Source: GCA-2862585 sp036340235 (GTDB taxonomy: Bacteria; Bacteroidota; Bacteroidia; Flavobacteriales; UBA7312). From it: DNA of 33,719 nucleotides. Each line of letters begins with the position of its first letter. Positions within the stretch are counted from its first letter, which is position 1. The stretch spans positions 1 through 33,719 of the forward strand of contig JAYYZE010000016.1 in NCBI GenBank assembly GCA_036340235.1. Reading direction: 5' to 3'. Under the pieces are notes generated by a model. The model had not been told where the DNA came from, made no database searches, and saw only the letters and a list, made by a program, of their open reading frames with translations. This document shows, one piece after another, positions 1 through 8,688 of this stretch. The translations under genes and the position numbers were made by a program.

Positions 1-377
1 TCTATTAGTCCATTTTCTTGAAGTATGTTATACCACTGAGCTATTTTTTTAATGTTTGAGTGATAGACTTGGTCTTGATCGTATTCTGGCAAGAGGCCTC
101 GTAGCCAATTGGCCAATTCCTCTTTAGATGCTTTATGACTGATGCATGCTTGGCCTTTATTTTCAAGAGCGATAGCTTCAAATACATCCGAAAGAGAAAC
201 GGTATCGCCGTACGTATAAATACCTATTTCTTCAAGAGCGCTTACTTGATCCGTGGCATGTATAGGGAAGCGTTTTTTATCAGAAAGACTTTCGACAATA
301 ACACTGTTTTTGGCTTGACTTACCAATTTGTAAAGTCCGGGTTTACCTGAAATGGATAGTATGCCTTCTAATTTCAT
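1..377 (-). CDS. DUF5606 family protein (3' part cut off by the window edge)
   Basis: The minus strand is open from an ATG at 375-377 to the window edge, giving about 125 residues that begin MKLEGILSISGKPGLYKLVS. This N-terminus, with the following stretch on 'SDKKRFPIHATDQVSALEEI', is characteristic of the DUF5606 family, a small cytoplasmic family largely confined to Bacteroidota and of unknown biochemical function. No signal peptide or membrane segment is visible. The stop lies beyond base 1, so true length is unknown. A good TAnnTTTG box lies 20 bp upstream, so it probably starts its own transcript, separate from the upstream 446-1160 gene pair. The family call comes from recalled sequence resemblance, not a search. 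Confidence 0.8.
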   Translation of the reverse strand, partial: MKLEGILSISGKPGLYKLVSQAKNSVIVESLSDKKRFPIHATDQVSALEEIGIYTYGDTVSLSDVFEAIALENKGQACISHKASKEELANWLRGLLPEYDQDQVYHSNIKKIAQWYNILQENGLI

Positions 378-397
378 TGTAATTAGTTTTTATCTTG

Positions 398-405
398 CAA
401 AGCTA
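398..405 (-). promoter_or_regulatory. Bacteroidota -7 promoter box (TAGCTTTG) for the DUF5606 gene
   Basis: The minus strand reads TAGCTTTG, an exact match to the Bacteroidota -7 consensus TAnnTTTG. It lies 20 bp upstream of the ATG at 377 in a 68-bp intergenic gap. A T-rich stretch about 20 bp further upstream could be a weak -33 element. Confidence 0.5.
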
Positions 406-445
406 CAATTTTGAATGAAAGCAGGTGAAAATATCCACTACTAAA

Positions 446-697
446 TTACGCTTTCATGCCATTTGCCATCATTAAAATAAAAAGAAAAAATAATAGGAGT
501 GATATCAACAGTAGAATTAGCAATACTAAGGCAAATCTTCCAAGACGCTCAATGGCCGTTTGCCAATCAGGTGAAAATAATCGAAATAATAAAAATAAAG
601 GTGCGGCAATAACAGAAACCAAAAAAAGTCCGATTAAACTCCCAGGTACTTCAACATCAGATGCCACTGGCCTAACCACAGGAAACGACAACACCAT
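446..697 (-). CDS. small membrane protein of unknown function
   Basis: An 83-residue protein, counting from the ATG at 695-697. A TTG at 719-721 would add eight residues but overlaps the upstream stop codon, so ATG is preferred. It has two strongly hydrophobic stretches, roughly residues 19-38 (rich in L, I, V, F) and residues 53-79 (a very leucine-rich segment). It is therefore probably a two-helix inner-membrane protein. It starts 13 bp after the HsdR_N-domain gene and is very probably co-transcribed with it. I do not recognise the family, and nothing in the sequence suggests catalysis. A toxin-like or holin-like role could be imagined from size alone but has no support. Confidence 0.6.
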   Translation of the reverse strand: MVLSFPVVRPVASDVEVPGSLIGLFLVSVIAAPLFLLFRLFSPDWQTAIERLGRFALVLLILLLISLLLFFLFILMMANGMKA

Positions 698-710
698 GAA
701 ACGTAAAATA

Positions 711-1160
711 TTAGTTAGCAAAGTCAGGAATTTCTCTTACAAATTTAAAAGTTTTTTTTTGATAATTCATTTCACAGCAAAGGTGATGTATGCCGTTAGA
801 AACCAAAAGGTGTGGAACTTTTAAATCAAAATTATAACGTGCTATTTGTTCAAAAACAGCTTGATTAAGAGCAACACTGGCGGACTTACATTCCACCAAA
901 AGTACGGGTTTGGCCAATTGGTCATAACAAACAATGTCCGTCCGTTTCTTCATACCATTGAAGTTGAGTCCCTTTTCTACAGAAATTAAAGTTTGAGGAT
1001 AGCCCTTCTCAAAAATTAGAAAATGAAGGAGATGTTGCCTGACCCACTCTTCAGGTGTGACGATAACATGTTTTTTTCTGACAATATCGAAAATATATGG
1101 AATTCCTTCAATACGTTTGAGATTGAAGTCGTATTTTGGCAAATTCAAATTAGGAAACAT
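711..1160 (-). CDS. HsdR N-terminal (type I restriction enzyme R-like) domain protein
   Basis: A 149-residue protein from the ATG at 1158-1160; a GTG two codons further upstream is less likely. It matches the HSDR_N-type PD-(D/E)XK nuclease fold: 'TPEEWVRQHLLHFL', then a motif with D (in KRTDIVCY) and E-x-K (in LLVECKSA). It is a stand-alone nuclease-like domain, with no helicase or translocase part and no hsdM or hsdS nearby, so it should not be read as a restriction system. In Bacteroidota such short genes commonly sit beside holA, as here. The start codons of the two divergent genes are separated by only 12 bp. Near the 3' end is a run of nine A (752-760) in the coding strand. Its biological role is unknown. 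Confidence 0.8.
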   Translation of the reverse strand: MFPNLNLPKYDFNLKRIEGIPYIFDIVRKKHVIVTPEEWVRQHLLHFLIFEKGYPQTLISVEKGLNFNGMKKRTDIVCYDQLAKPVLLVECKSASVALNQAVFEQIARYNFDLKVPHLLVSNGIHHLCCEMNYQKKTFKFVREIPDFAN

Positions 1161-1172
1161 CGTCACAAAGAA

Positions 1173-2171
1173 ATGAAATTTGAAAACATCCTTTCTGACT
1201 TAGAAGCAAAAAAGTTCGCAGCCGTTTATTTTTTGACTGGTGAGGAGGACTTTTTCATTGATTATATTACTGATTGTATTTCACAATACATTCTAACCGA
1301 AGAAGATAAGGCCTTTAATCAGCATGTTTTTTACGGCAAAGAGGTTTCCTGCGATGCCATCATAAGTGCTGCCAAACAGTTTCCGTTGACGGGAGATAAA
1401 GTCGTGGTGATTGTAAAAGAAGCACAACACCTCTCAAAAATAGAGCAACTACAACAGTACATTGAACAGCCACTGCCTTCCACCATTTTGGTAATATGCT
1501 ACAAAAACAAGCGCTTGGACAAACGCCAATCTTTTGCTAAGTCGGTTATCAAAAACAGCCTGTTTTTCGAAAGCAAAAAGCTCTACGACGATCAACTACC
1601 CGCGTGGATTAGCAGACATTTGGCAAATCAAGGGTATTCCATTGATTTTAAAGCCGCCGCTTTATTAGTAGAATATCTTGGAAATGACCTAAACAAAATA
1701 AGCAATGAGCTAAGCAAGCTATGCATCATCTGCGATAATGACAAAAAAATAGACGCCACAATCATTGAACAAAATATTGGTATTAGCAAGGATTTTAATA
1801 ACTTCGAGTTAACTAATGTTTTAGCAAAAAAAGACGTGTTGAGTGCTAACAGAATAGCCCATTACTTTGCTAAAAATCCAAAGTCCAACCCCCTGATAGT
1901 GACTTTATCTACATTATTTAACTTTTTCCAAAAAGTACTTATTTACCATATCATTGCAGACAAATCAAAACAACATGTAGCTAAGGTTTTAAAGGTGAAT
2001 CCCTTCTTTGTAAAAGACTACCAGCTAGGCGCTAAGCACTACGGAAAACGAAAATGCATGACCATATTGTCTGACATAAGAGACTATGACATGAGGTGTA
2101 AAGGACTAAACAATCAATCCGTTGGTGAGAGCGAGCTACTCAAGGAATTATTGTTTAAAATATTACATTAA
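1173..2171 (+). CDS. holA: DNA polymerase III subunit delta
   Basis: The clamp-loader delta subunit opens the sliding clamp within the DnaX complex. The protein has 332 residues when started at the ATG at 1173 (MKFENILSDL), the usual family length. The frame is open further upstream, but that extension runs antisense through the neighbouring gene and looks artefactual. The N-terminal AAA-like domain has the family hallmark 'YFLTGEEDFFIDY' near residues 18-30, and 'ILVICYKNKRLDKRQ' occupies the place of the usual 'VVVY..KKLD.R' motif. The C-terminal collar domain includes 'EYLGNDLNKISNELSKL'. It is divergent from the HsdR_N gene with a 12-bp gap, so its promoter must lie inside that gene. It ends 24 bp before the TonB-dependent receptor, which appears to have its own promoter. 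Confidence 0.92.
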   Translation: MKFENILSDLEAKKFAAVYFLTGEEDFFIDYITDCISQYILTEEDKAFNQHVFYGKEVSCDAIISAAKQFPLTGDKVVVIVKEAQHLSKIEQLQQYIEQPLPSTILVICYKNKRLDKRQSFAKSVIKNSLFFESKKLYDDQLPAWISRHLANQGYSIDFKAAALLVEYLGNDLNKISNELSKLCIICDNDKKIDATIIEQNIGISKDFNNFELTNVLAKKDVLSANRIAHYFAKNPKSNPLIVTLSTLFNFFQKVLIYHIIADKSKQHVAKVLKVNPFFVKDYQLGAKHYGKRKCMTILSDIRDYDMRCKGLNNQSVGESELLKELLFKILH

Positions 2172-2184
2172 TTAAGTACCTTTG
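2151..2184 (+). promoter_or_regulatory. promoter of the TonB-dependent receptor gene
   Basis: TTG at 2151-2153, a 23-bp spacer and TACCTTTG at 2177-2184 match the Bacteroidota -33/-7 pattern. The -7 box lies 11 bp before the ATG at 2196, and the -33 element lies within the end of holA. This gives a very short predicted leader. Confidence 0.55.
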
Positions 2185-2195
2185 TTCGCTTGAAA

Positions 2196-4445
2196 ATGAA
2201 AAACAATCTACTCACATTTTTATTACTTTGTTATGTCATATTTGCCTCTGCTCAAAATGGTACCGTACGTGGCTTTGTATATGACAAAGAAAGTGGTGAA
2301 CCAGTCATGTTTTGTAATGTTATCATTGAGAACCTTTTGATGGGAACCTCAACCGATGTCAATGGATTTTTTAACATTAGCAAAGTACCTGTCGGCCAAC
2401 ATAAACTCATGGTCACATATATTGGCTATGACACCCTACAACAGACGTTCACCCTAAAAAAGAATCAAATTTTAAATCAAAAACTGGAAATATCGTCATC
2501 ATCAGTTCAAATCGATGCCGTTACCATTTCTGCCGACCGACAAGAAATGAAATCAGAGGTGAAAGTCTCCGTCACAAAAGTCACTCCCAAAGATATTGAA
2601 ATGATACCTTCCATAGGCGGCGAGCCAGACCTAGCGCAATACCTTCAGGTACTTCCAGGAGTAGTATTCACTGGCGACCAAGGCGGACAGCTGTACATTA
2701 GAGGTGGTTCACCAGTACAAAATAAAGTACTTCTCGATGGCATGATTGTTTACAACCCCTTTCATTCCATTGGTCTTTTCTCGGTGTTTGACACCGACCT
2801 GCTAAGAAATGCTGATATTTACACTGGTGGTTTTGGCGCACAATACGGAGGTCGAATTTCTTCCATTATGGATATTACCACCATTGATGGTAACAAAAAC
2901 AAACTATCAGGAAAAGTCTCTGCTAGTACCTTCGGTGGCAAACTGATGTTGGAAGGACCTCTGTTTAAAAAGGGCAGTAAATCTTCATTTGTATTTTCAG
3001 CTAAAAACTCCTATCTCGATAAAAGCTCACAAACACTCTATTCCTACATAGATACCGCAGGTCTTCCTTACAGCTACACTGACTTGTATGGAAAGGTATC
3101 AATAACTGGCGCAAACGGCAGTAAATGGAGTGTATTTGGTTTCAATTTCATCGATAAAGTAAGCTACAAAGACGTGTCGAACTTAGGATGGAATTCAGGT
3201 GGGTTGGGCAGCAAATTTATTTTGGTACCCAGTGGTAATGCCACCATTATTGAAGGTAATTTCGCCTATTCATCCTATCTAATAAAACTTGAGGAAGCTC
3301 TCTTGCCACCTAGGCAAAGTGGGGTTAACGGCTTCAATTTAGGGCTTAACTTTACCACCTTTCAAGGAGAAAATAAGTTACAATATGGGCTAGAAGTACT
3401 AGGCTACCAAACTGATTTCGACTTTACAAATGCAACGGGCATACAAATCGAGCAGAAAGAGAACTCTACGGAATTGTCTGGCTTTGTAAACTACAAAATA
3501 AAAAAGGGAAATTTTATACTAGATCCAGGTGTTAGAATTTACAAATACAACTCTTTACGCGCAACTTTCGAACCAAGAATTGGTGCAAAAGCATTGCTAA
3601 ACGATCGACTCAGACTAAAACTAGCGTTAGGAAGATATTCTCAGAACTTGGTAAGTACTAATTCCGACCAAGACGTTGTTAATCTATTTTATGGCTTTCT
3701 TTCAGCCCCTGAAAACATTCCTGATGATTTTAAAGATAGAGAAGTAATTAATGGCCTACAAACTGCTAACCATCTCATTGTTGGCGCAGAGTACGATATT
3801 TCAAATCGCTTAGATTTTAATATTGAAGGATATATAAAAGATTTTACTCAACTCACCAATATTAATAAAGAGAAACTGACTGCTGCAGACCCCGACTTCA
3901 TCATTGAAGAAGGACTAGCCAAAGGCATTGACTTTGTTTTAAAATACAATGACCCCAAGTATTACCTTTGGATAGTATACTCACTAGGCCACATTAGCCG
4001 AGAAGGGAAAGATATGAGCTATTCGCCACATTTCGATAGAAGACATAACATCAATATTGTAAGTACATACCGCTTTGGCTTTGACAAAAGCTGGAGTGTT
4101 GATGCTCGGTGGAATCTTGGTTCTGGATTTCCTTTTACCCAAACACAAGGGTTTTATCCAAATATAGATTTCTCAGATGGAATTAACACCGACTATACTT
4201 CCGAAACTGGTGACTTGGGCGTTGTTTATGCCGGACTTAACAAAGGACGTTTGCCTTGGTATCATCGACTAGACATCTCACTTAAAAAACGCCATGCTCT
4301 CAACAAATATTCTAATTTAGAATGGAATGTGGGGATTACCAATCTGTACAATAGAGAAAATATATTTTACTTTAACAGAATTGAATACAAACGTGTCAAT
4401 CAATTACCATTTATGCCAAGCGCAGGTATCAGTTTAAGTTTTTAA
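2196..4445 (+). CDS. TonB-dependent receptor with carboxypeptidase-regulatory-like domain
   Basis: An outer-membrane active transporter of 749 residues, counted from the ATG at 2196. A TTG two codons upstream is possible but unnecessary. Domains in order: a signal peptide (about residues 1-19, ending ...IFASA before QNG); a carboxypeptidase-regulatory-like beta-sandwich (about 22-110, with 'GEPVMFCNVIIE' and 'VPVGQHKLMVTYIGYDT'); a plug domain (about 125-230, with 'QYLQVLPGVVFTGDQGG', 'LYIRGGSPVQNKVLLDGM' and 'GGFGAQYGGRISS'); and then a beta-barrel ending in an aromatic (SAGISLSF). A terminal phenylalanine is usual for Omp85-assembled barrels. No SusD partner follows, so it is more likely a non-SusC receptor for a siderophore, cofactor or peptide. 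The substrate cannot be inferred. Confidence 0.9.
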   Translation: MKNNLLTFLLLCYVIFASAQNGTVRGFVYDKESGEPVMFCNVIIENLLMGTSTDVNGFFNISKVPVGQHKLMVTYIGYDTLQQTFTLKKNQILNQKLEISSSSVQIDAVTISADRQEMKSEVKVSVTKVTPKDIEMIPSIGGEPDLAQYLQVLPGVVFTGDQGGQLYIRGGSPVQNKVLLDGMIVYNPFHSIGLFSVFDTDLLRNADIYTGGFGAQYGGRISSIMDITTIDGNKNKLSGKVSASTFGGKLMLEGPLFKKGSKSSFVFSAKNSYLDKSSQTLYSYIDTAGLPYSYTDLYGKVSITGANGSKWSVFGFNFIDKVSYKDVSNLGWNSGGLGSKFILVPSGNATIIEGNFAYSSYLIKLEEALLPPRQSGVNGFNLGLNFTTFQGENKLQYGLEVLGYQTDFDFTNATGIQIEQKENSTELSGFVNYKIKKGNFILDPGVRIYKYNSLRATFEPRIGAKALLNDRLRLKLALGRYSQNLVSTNSDQDVVNLFYGFLSAPENIPDDFKDREVINGLQTANHLIVGAEYDISNRLDFNIEGYIKDFTQLTNINKEKLTAADPDFIIEEGLAKGIDFVLKYNDPKYYLWIVYSLGHISREGKDMSYSPHFDRRHNINIVSTYRFGFDKSWSVDARWNLGSGFPFTQTQGFYPNIDFSDGINTDYTSETGDLGVVYAGLNKGRLPWYHRLDISLKKRHALNKYSNLEWNVGITNLYNRENIFYFNRIEYKRVNQLPFMPSAGISLSF

Positions 4446-4521
4446 AAAAAATCCGTTTTGATGATATATTTTACGTTAATTTGTAGCCATATATAAATCA
4501 ACTAACACAGCATACACTATC

Positions 4522-6153
4522 ATGAGCAAATCCCCCTCTACCAAATATATTTTTGTAACTGGGGGAGTTACCTCTTCTTTGGGAAAAGGGATTATCTCAG
4601 CCTCCTTAGGCAAACTACTCGAAGCTCGAGGCTTATCAGTTAGCATACAAAAGTTGGACCCTTACATCAATGTAGACCCTGGCACCATGAATCCATACGA
4701 ACATGGTGAATGTTTTGTAACCGAAGATGGGGCTGAGACCGACCTCGATTTGGGACACTATGAACGGTTTTTGTCAACCAATACCTCGCAAGCCAACAAT
4801 GTTACTACTGGAAAAATTTATCAATCTGTCATTGAAAAAGAACGACGTGGTGACTACTTAGGAAAGACAGTACAAGTCATACCACACATCACCAACGAAA
4901 TAAAGGACCATATTAAAAATTTGGCTAAAACTGGTAAATACGACATAGTAATTACCGAAATCGGTGGAACTGTTGGTGACATTGAATCCCTACCTTTTAT
5001 AGAATCCGTTAGGCAGCTAAAGTGGGAAATGGAAAGCGATGCCATAAGCATTCATTTAACACTGATACCTTACCTATCGGCTGCTAAAGAACTAAAAACT
5101 AAACCCACCCAAAACTCTGTCAAAAAATTAAGAGAACTAGGCTTGCAACCTGATATTCTTGTTTGTCGAACAGAGCATTCGTTGAGTTCTGATTTACGAC
5201 GTAAAATCGCCCTGTTCTGTAATGTTGAAAAAGACGCCGTTATCGAATCCATTGATGCCGATAGTATCTACGACGTACCTATTCTCATGCAATCTGAAAA
5301 ACTTGATTACGTGAGTTTGAAAAAATTAGGACTGAGAGACGAAACTAACGTCGAACTAAAAGAATGGAAATCATTCCTCAGTAGAATGAAACAACCAAAA
5401 CATCAACTGAAGGTGGCTGTCGTTGGTAAATACGTCGAACTACAAGATGCTTACAAATCCATCTCAGAAGCATTTATACATGCTGGAACAGCCAATGATA
5501 CCAAAGTAAACATAGATTGGTTAAACGCTAAAGACATTGGCAGCACCAATGTAAAAGAATTTTTTAAAGATGTCGACGGTATACTAGTAGCACCAGGTTT
5601 TGGTGACCGAGGTATTGAAGGAAAAATACTGAGTATAAATTATGCTAGAATTAACAATATCCCATTTTTTGGTATTTGCCTAGGAATGCAATGTGCCGTA
5701 ATAGAGTACGCCCGCAATGTGCTAAAGTTAGAACAAGCACACACGACTGAAATAGATATCGAAACACCTCATCCTGTTATTGACATAATGGAACATCAAA
5801 AAGATGTTAACAACAAAGGAGGTACCATGCGTTTGGGAGCTTACCCATGCCAGCTTGTTAAAGAATCTAAAAGTTTCGAAAGCTATCAAAAAACACGTAT
5901 TTTTGAACGCCACAGACATCGCTTTGAGTTTAATAATAAATACAAAGCTATTTTTGAAGAAAATGGCCTTCGTGCTACGGGAATAAATCCCGAATCTTCA
6001 TTAGTTGAAATTATTGAAATTAATCATCATCCATGGTTTGTTGGTGTGCAATTTCATCCAGAATATAAAAGTACAGTTGCCAAACCACAAGCGCTATTCG
6101 TGAGTTTTGTTAAGGCCGCACTAAATCATTCAAAATCTAAAATTAATGGATAG
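4522..6153 (+). CDS. pyrG: CTP synthase
   Basis: Converts UTP to CTP using ATP and glutamine, the last step of de novo pyrimidine nucleotide synthesis, in the cytoplasm. The 543-residue length is standard. The N-terminal amidoligase domain has 'YIFVTGGVTSSLGKG' with its P-loop-like lysines, and 'KLDPYINVDPGTMNP'. The C-terminal class I glutamine amidotransferase domain has the nucleophile Cys386 in GICLGMQC and the His512/Glu514 pair in FHPEYKS. The start is the ATG at 4522. A weak -7-like box (TTAATTTG, 4476-4483) lies 38 bp upstream. The stop codon overlaps yidC by 8 bp, suggesting translational coupling. pyrE lies at the other end of the window, so the two pyrimidine genes are not in one operon. 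Confidence 0.97.
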   Translation: MSKSPSTKYIFVTGGVTSSLGKGIISASLGKLLEARGLSVSIQKLDPYINVDPGTMNPYEHGECFVTEDGAETDLDLGHYERFLSTNTSQANNVTTGKIYQSVIEKERRGDYLGKTVQVIPHITNEIKDHIKNLAKTGKYDIVITEIGGTVGDIESLPFIESVRQLKWEMESDAISIHLTLIPYLSAAKELKTKPTQNSVKKLRELGLQPDILVCRTEHSLSSDLRRKIALFCNVEKDAVIESIDADSIYDVPILMQSEKLDYVSLKKLGLRDETNVELKEWKSFLSRMKQPKHQLKVAVVGKYVELQDAYKSISEAFIHAGTANDTKVNIDWLNAKDIGSTNVKEFFKDVDGILVAPGFGDRGIEGKILSINYARINNIPFFGICLGMQCAVIEYARNVLKLEQAHTTEIDIETPHPVIDIMEHQKDVNNKGGTMRLGAYPCQLVKESKSFESYQKTRIFERHRHRFEFNNKYKAIFEENGLRATGINPESSLVEIIEINHHPWFVGVQFHPEYKSTVAKPQALFVSFVKAALNHSKSKING

Positions 6154-7957
6154 AAATTCCTTAACAGGTGTAATACTAATAGTCATTATCGTTATCGGTT
6201 ACAATATGCTGTTCCCCCCAGTCGTTGATGTGCCCCCCCCCACTACTGACAGTGTTAGTGTCGTGTTAGAAAAAGAAGTCGTAGACAATACTGTTATCGA
6301 AAATACCCCAACCCTCAGCGATAGTTCTTTACAAGAATCTAACAAACAAGTATTTGGTGTTTTTTATCCTGCTACCAAAATTTCTGATGAAATTATACAA
6401 ATAGAAAACGAGAAATTAGTACTTAGTATTTCATCCAAAGGAGGTCGAATAATTTCGGCCATACTCAAGGATTTTCAGACCTCCGACTCTTTGCCATTAA
6501 ATCTAATTGACCGAGATTCTTCACAATTTAATATCACCTTTTTCTCTGAAGGAAATAGAATTATAAATACCCAAAACCTTTACTTTCAAGCTACCAACAT
6601 AACTGATCGTTCGGTATCTATGAGAATGATGGCCAGCAACGGTGGATATGTTGAGTTCCAATACCGCCTGAAAGATGACGATTACATGTTAGACTTTGGC
6701 ATACACACTTCGAATCTTGAAAGCATAATTCCTACCAACAGAAACGAAATGGAATTATCGTGGGTAGTGAATTTGCCACACACTGAAAAGAGTATTGATA
6801 ATGAACGTATGTATTCGACGGTCTATTACAAATACCTTAACGATGACGTAGATTATTTGTCAACCTCAAAAGACGACCAAGAAGAGCTCAGTGGAAAAGC
6901 ACAATGGGTAGGACTTAAACACCAGTTTTTTAGCACTGTCCTTATCAATAATAATGGCTTTGAAAAACCCACTACTGTCAGCGTTTCTACCAATGAAAGT
7001 TCCCAAGATTTTGTAAAAAAATTAAGTCTAAACACCGTTATTCCTTTCCAACACCGAAGCACAGAAGTAACGCCTTATCAACTGTATTTTGGTCCAAACC
7101 ATTACGAGACCCTAAAAGAATACAATATGGATTTGGAACGGATGATTCCACTGGGCTGGGGTATTTTCAGATGGGTAAACAAATACGCTGTTATACCTAT
7201 CTTTAATTGGCTAGACAACAGCATCACCAACTATGGAATTATTATTTTGATAATGACCCTTATTATAAAGCTATGCTTATCACCTTTTACATTAAAGGCC
7301 TATAAGTCACAGGCCAAAATGAAAGTACTGAAGCCAGAAATTGACAAGATAAACGAGAAATTTAAGGGAAAGGACCCAATGAAGGCGCAGCAAGAAACCA
7401 TGGCTCTTTACAAAAAGACAGGCGTTAATCCACTAGGTGGATGCATTCCTATGCTACTACAGATGCCGATATTGTTTGCCTTGTTTCGTTTTTTTCCAGC
7501 CAGCATCGAATTACGCCAAAAATCGTTTTTGTGGGCCGATGACCTTTCTAGTTACGACTCCGTGTTTAGCTTACCGTTTGAAATCCCCTTCTATGGAGAT
7601 CATGTAAGTCTTTTTACACTATTGATGACTATATCTACCTTACTTTACACTAGAATGAATAGTCAGATGAGTGGTCCCCAAATGGCTCAGATGAAATGGA
7701 TGATGTATTTAATGCCCATCATGTTTTTGGGATTCTTTAACAACTATGCCGCTGGACTGAGCTATTATTACTTTTTAGCCAACATGGTCACCTTCGGGCA
7801 GCAATTTGTTATGAGAAAGTACTTCATTGACGAAGCGGCTATTTTAGCAACAATGGAGCAAAATAAAAAGAAGCCAGTCAAAAAATCGAGCTTTCAAAAA
7901 CGACTGGAAGACATGGCAAAAAGGCAACAAGAGGTGGCCAAAAAAAGAAAGAAATAA
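6146..7957 (+). CDS. yidC: membrane protein insertase YidC
   Basis: Inserts and folds inner-membrane proteins, alone or with SecYEG. The protein has 603 residues and the Gram-negative architecture: an N-terminal membrane helix (about residues 8-25, 'GVILIVIIVIGYNML'), a Pro/Thr/Ser-rich linker, a large periplasmic beta-sandwich domain (about 60-345), and the conserved C-terminal 60KD_IMP region from about residue 360. That region includes 'LIIKLCLSPFTLKAYKSQAK', 'GCIPMLLQMPILFALFRFFP' and 'MYLMPIMFLGFFNNYAAGLS', and a Lys/Arg-rich tail that may contact the ribosome. It overlaps pyrG by 8 bp. The linker is encoded by an uninterrupted run of nine C (6233-6241), unusual in this AT-rich DNA. The gene ends 1 bp from the convergent mqnA. 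Confidence 0.95.
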   Translation: MDRNSLTGVILIVIIVIGYNMLFPPVVDVPPPTTDSVSVVLEKEVVDNTVIENTPTLSDSSLQESNKQVFGVFYPATKISDEIIQIENEKLVLSISSKGGRIISAILKDFQTSDSLPLNLIDRDSSQFNITFFSEGNRIINTQNLYFQATNITDRSVSMRMMASNGGYVEFQYRLKDDDYMLDFGIHTSNLESIIPTNRNEMELSWVVNLPHTEKSIDNERMYSTVYYKYLNDDVDYLSTSKDDQEELSGKAQWVGLKHQFFSTVLINNNGFEKPTTVSVSTNESSQDFVKKLSLNTVIPFQHRSTEVTPYQLYFGPNHYETLKEYNMDLERMIPLGWGIFRWVNKYAVIPIFNWLDNSITNYGIIILIMTLIIKLCLSPFTLKAYKSQAKMKVLKPEIDKINEKFKGKDPMKAQQETMALYKKTGVNPLGGCIPMLLQMPILFALFRFFPASIELRQKSFLWADDLSSYDSVFSLPFEIPFYGDHVSLFTLLMTISTLLYTRMNSQMSGPQMAQMKWMMYLMPIMFLGFFNNYAAGLSYYYFLANMVTFGQQFVMRKYFIDEAAILATMEQNKKKPVKKSSFQKRLEDMAKRQQEVAKKRKK

Positions 7958-7958
7958 C

Positions 7959-8687
7959 TTAGCCTATAAAAGCTAAATAGCAATTCATGGCTTTTCTTTT
8001 TTCATCATCCAAATGATAGTCGATGACTTGTGTCAAATAGTGTTTTTTGTTAATGGTTGTATGAAAGGAATGTCCCATTGAACTGATGGCTTGCGATAAA
8101 TTAGACACACCGAATTCTAACGCCTCACAAAAAGCATCTTCAAATTCTTTTTTTACGGGCTTATTGGCCACCCAACAGGCAAAAACAAATGGTAATTCCG
8201 TCCATTTTTTCCATTCCTCTGACAAGTCATAAACATAGCTAAACTGCGAGCGGAATTGATAAGCCCTATCGCCTATTATTAATCCAGCAGTAGAATCGTT
8301 AATTTGATTTGAAAATTCAGAATCAGAATGTGTAAATTTAGGATTTATTTTCCAGTAATGACTACACAACAACTTAACCAACTCATTGGAAGTTCTTGAG
8401 TGATAATCTAAAATAATAGTCTCTATTTCATTTAAAGGTCTTTGACTAAACAGACAAACGGTATCCACGGCGCCATTTGAAGCAATACCATATGAACTAA
8501 TAATTTTAAAGTAGGATAGCTGTGGAATTATAGCAATTGGTACCAGGGCTACATCTACCATGTTATTGAGTAACTTATTGGCGCACTCGGACGGAATTTC
8601 TCTAGTTAATTGAATATTCAAATTGCTGTGTTCTAAACCATATACAAATGGAATACTATTTAAATAAGAAATCGAGCAGACTTTCAA
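7959..8687 (-). CDS. mqnA: chorismate dehydratase, menaquinone (futalosine) pathway
   Basis: MqnA dehydrates chorismate to 3-enolpyruvylbenzoate, the first step of the futalosine route to menaquinone. The 242-residue protein begins (M)KVCSISYLNSIPFVYGL, the family's typical N-terminus, and continues with 'REIPSECANKLLNNMVDVALVPIA' in the periplasmic-binding-protein-like fold shared by MqnA and MqnD. The start codon must be TTG at 8685-8687: an in-frame stop sits at 8700-8702, no ATG lies between, and the first internal Met is about 40 residues in. The TTG begins 1 nt after the DUF456 stop codon, pointing to translational reinitiation. MqnD, which has the same fold, is a possible alternative. 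The SYLNS-type N-terminus favours MqnA. Confidence 0.85.
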   Translation of the reverse strand: MKVCSISYLNSIPFVYGLEHSNLNIQLTREIPSECANKLLNNMVDVALVPIAIIPQLSYFKIISSYGIASNGAVDTVCLFSQRPLNEIETIILDYHSRTSNELVKLLCSHYWKINPKFTHSDSEFSNQINDSTAGLIIGDRAYQFRSQFSYVYDLSEEWKKWTELPFVFACWVANKPVKKEFEDAFCEALEFGVSNLSQAISSMGHSFHTTINKKHYLTQVIDYHLDDEKRKAMNCYLAFIG

Positions 8688-8688
8688 C

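Noticed and set aside
711..1160. A type I restriction-modification system, because of the HsdR N-terminal-like domain
   Set aside because: Only the nuclease-like domain is present, with no helicase, hsdM or hsdS nearby. Stand-alone forms beside holA are common in Bacteroidota.
6233..6241. Phase variation of yidC through the C9 tract
   Set aside because: YidC is normally essential and no off-state benefit is plausible. Kept only as a mutation or translation-rate observation.
7959..7977. A bidirectional terminator between yidC and mqnA (TTAGC/GCTAA)
   Set aside because: A five-pair, AU-rich stem inside mqnA coding sequence without a T tract; probably incidental.
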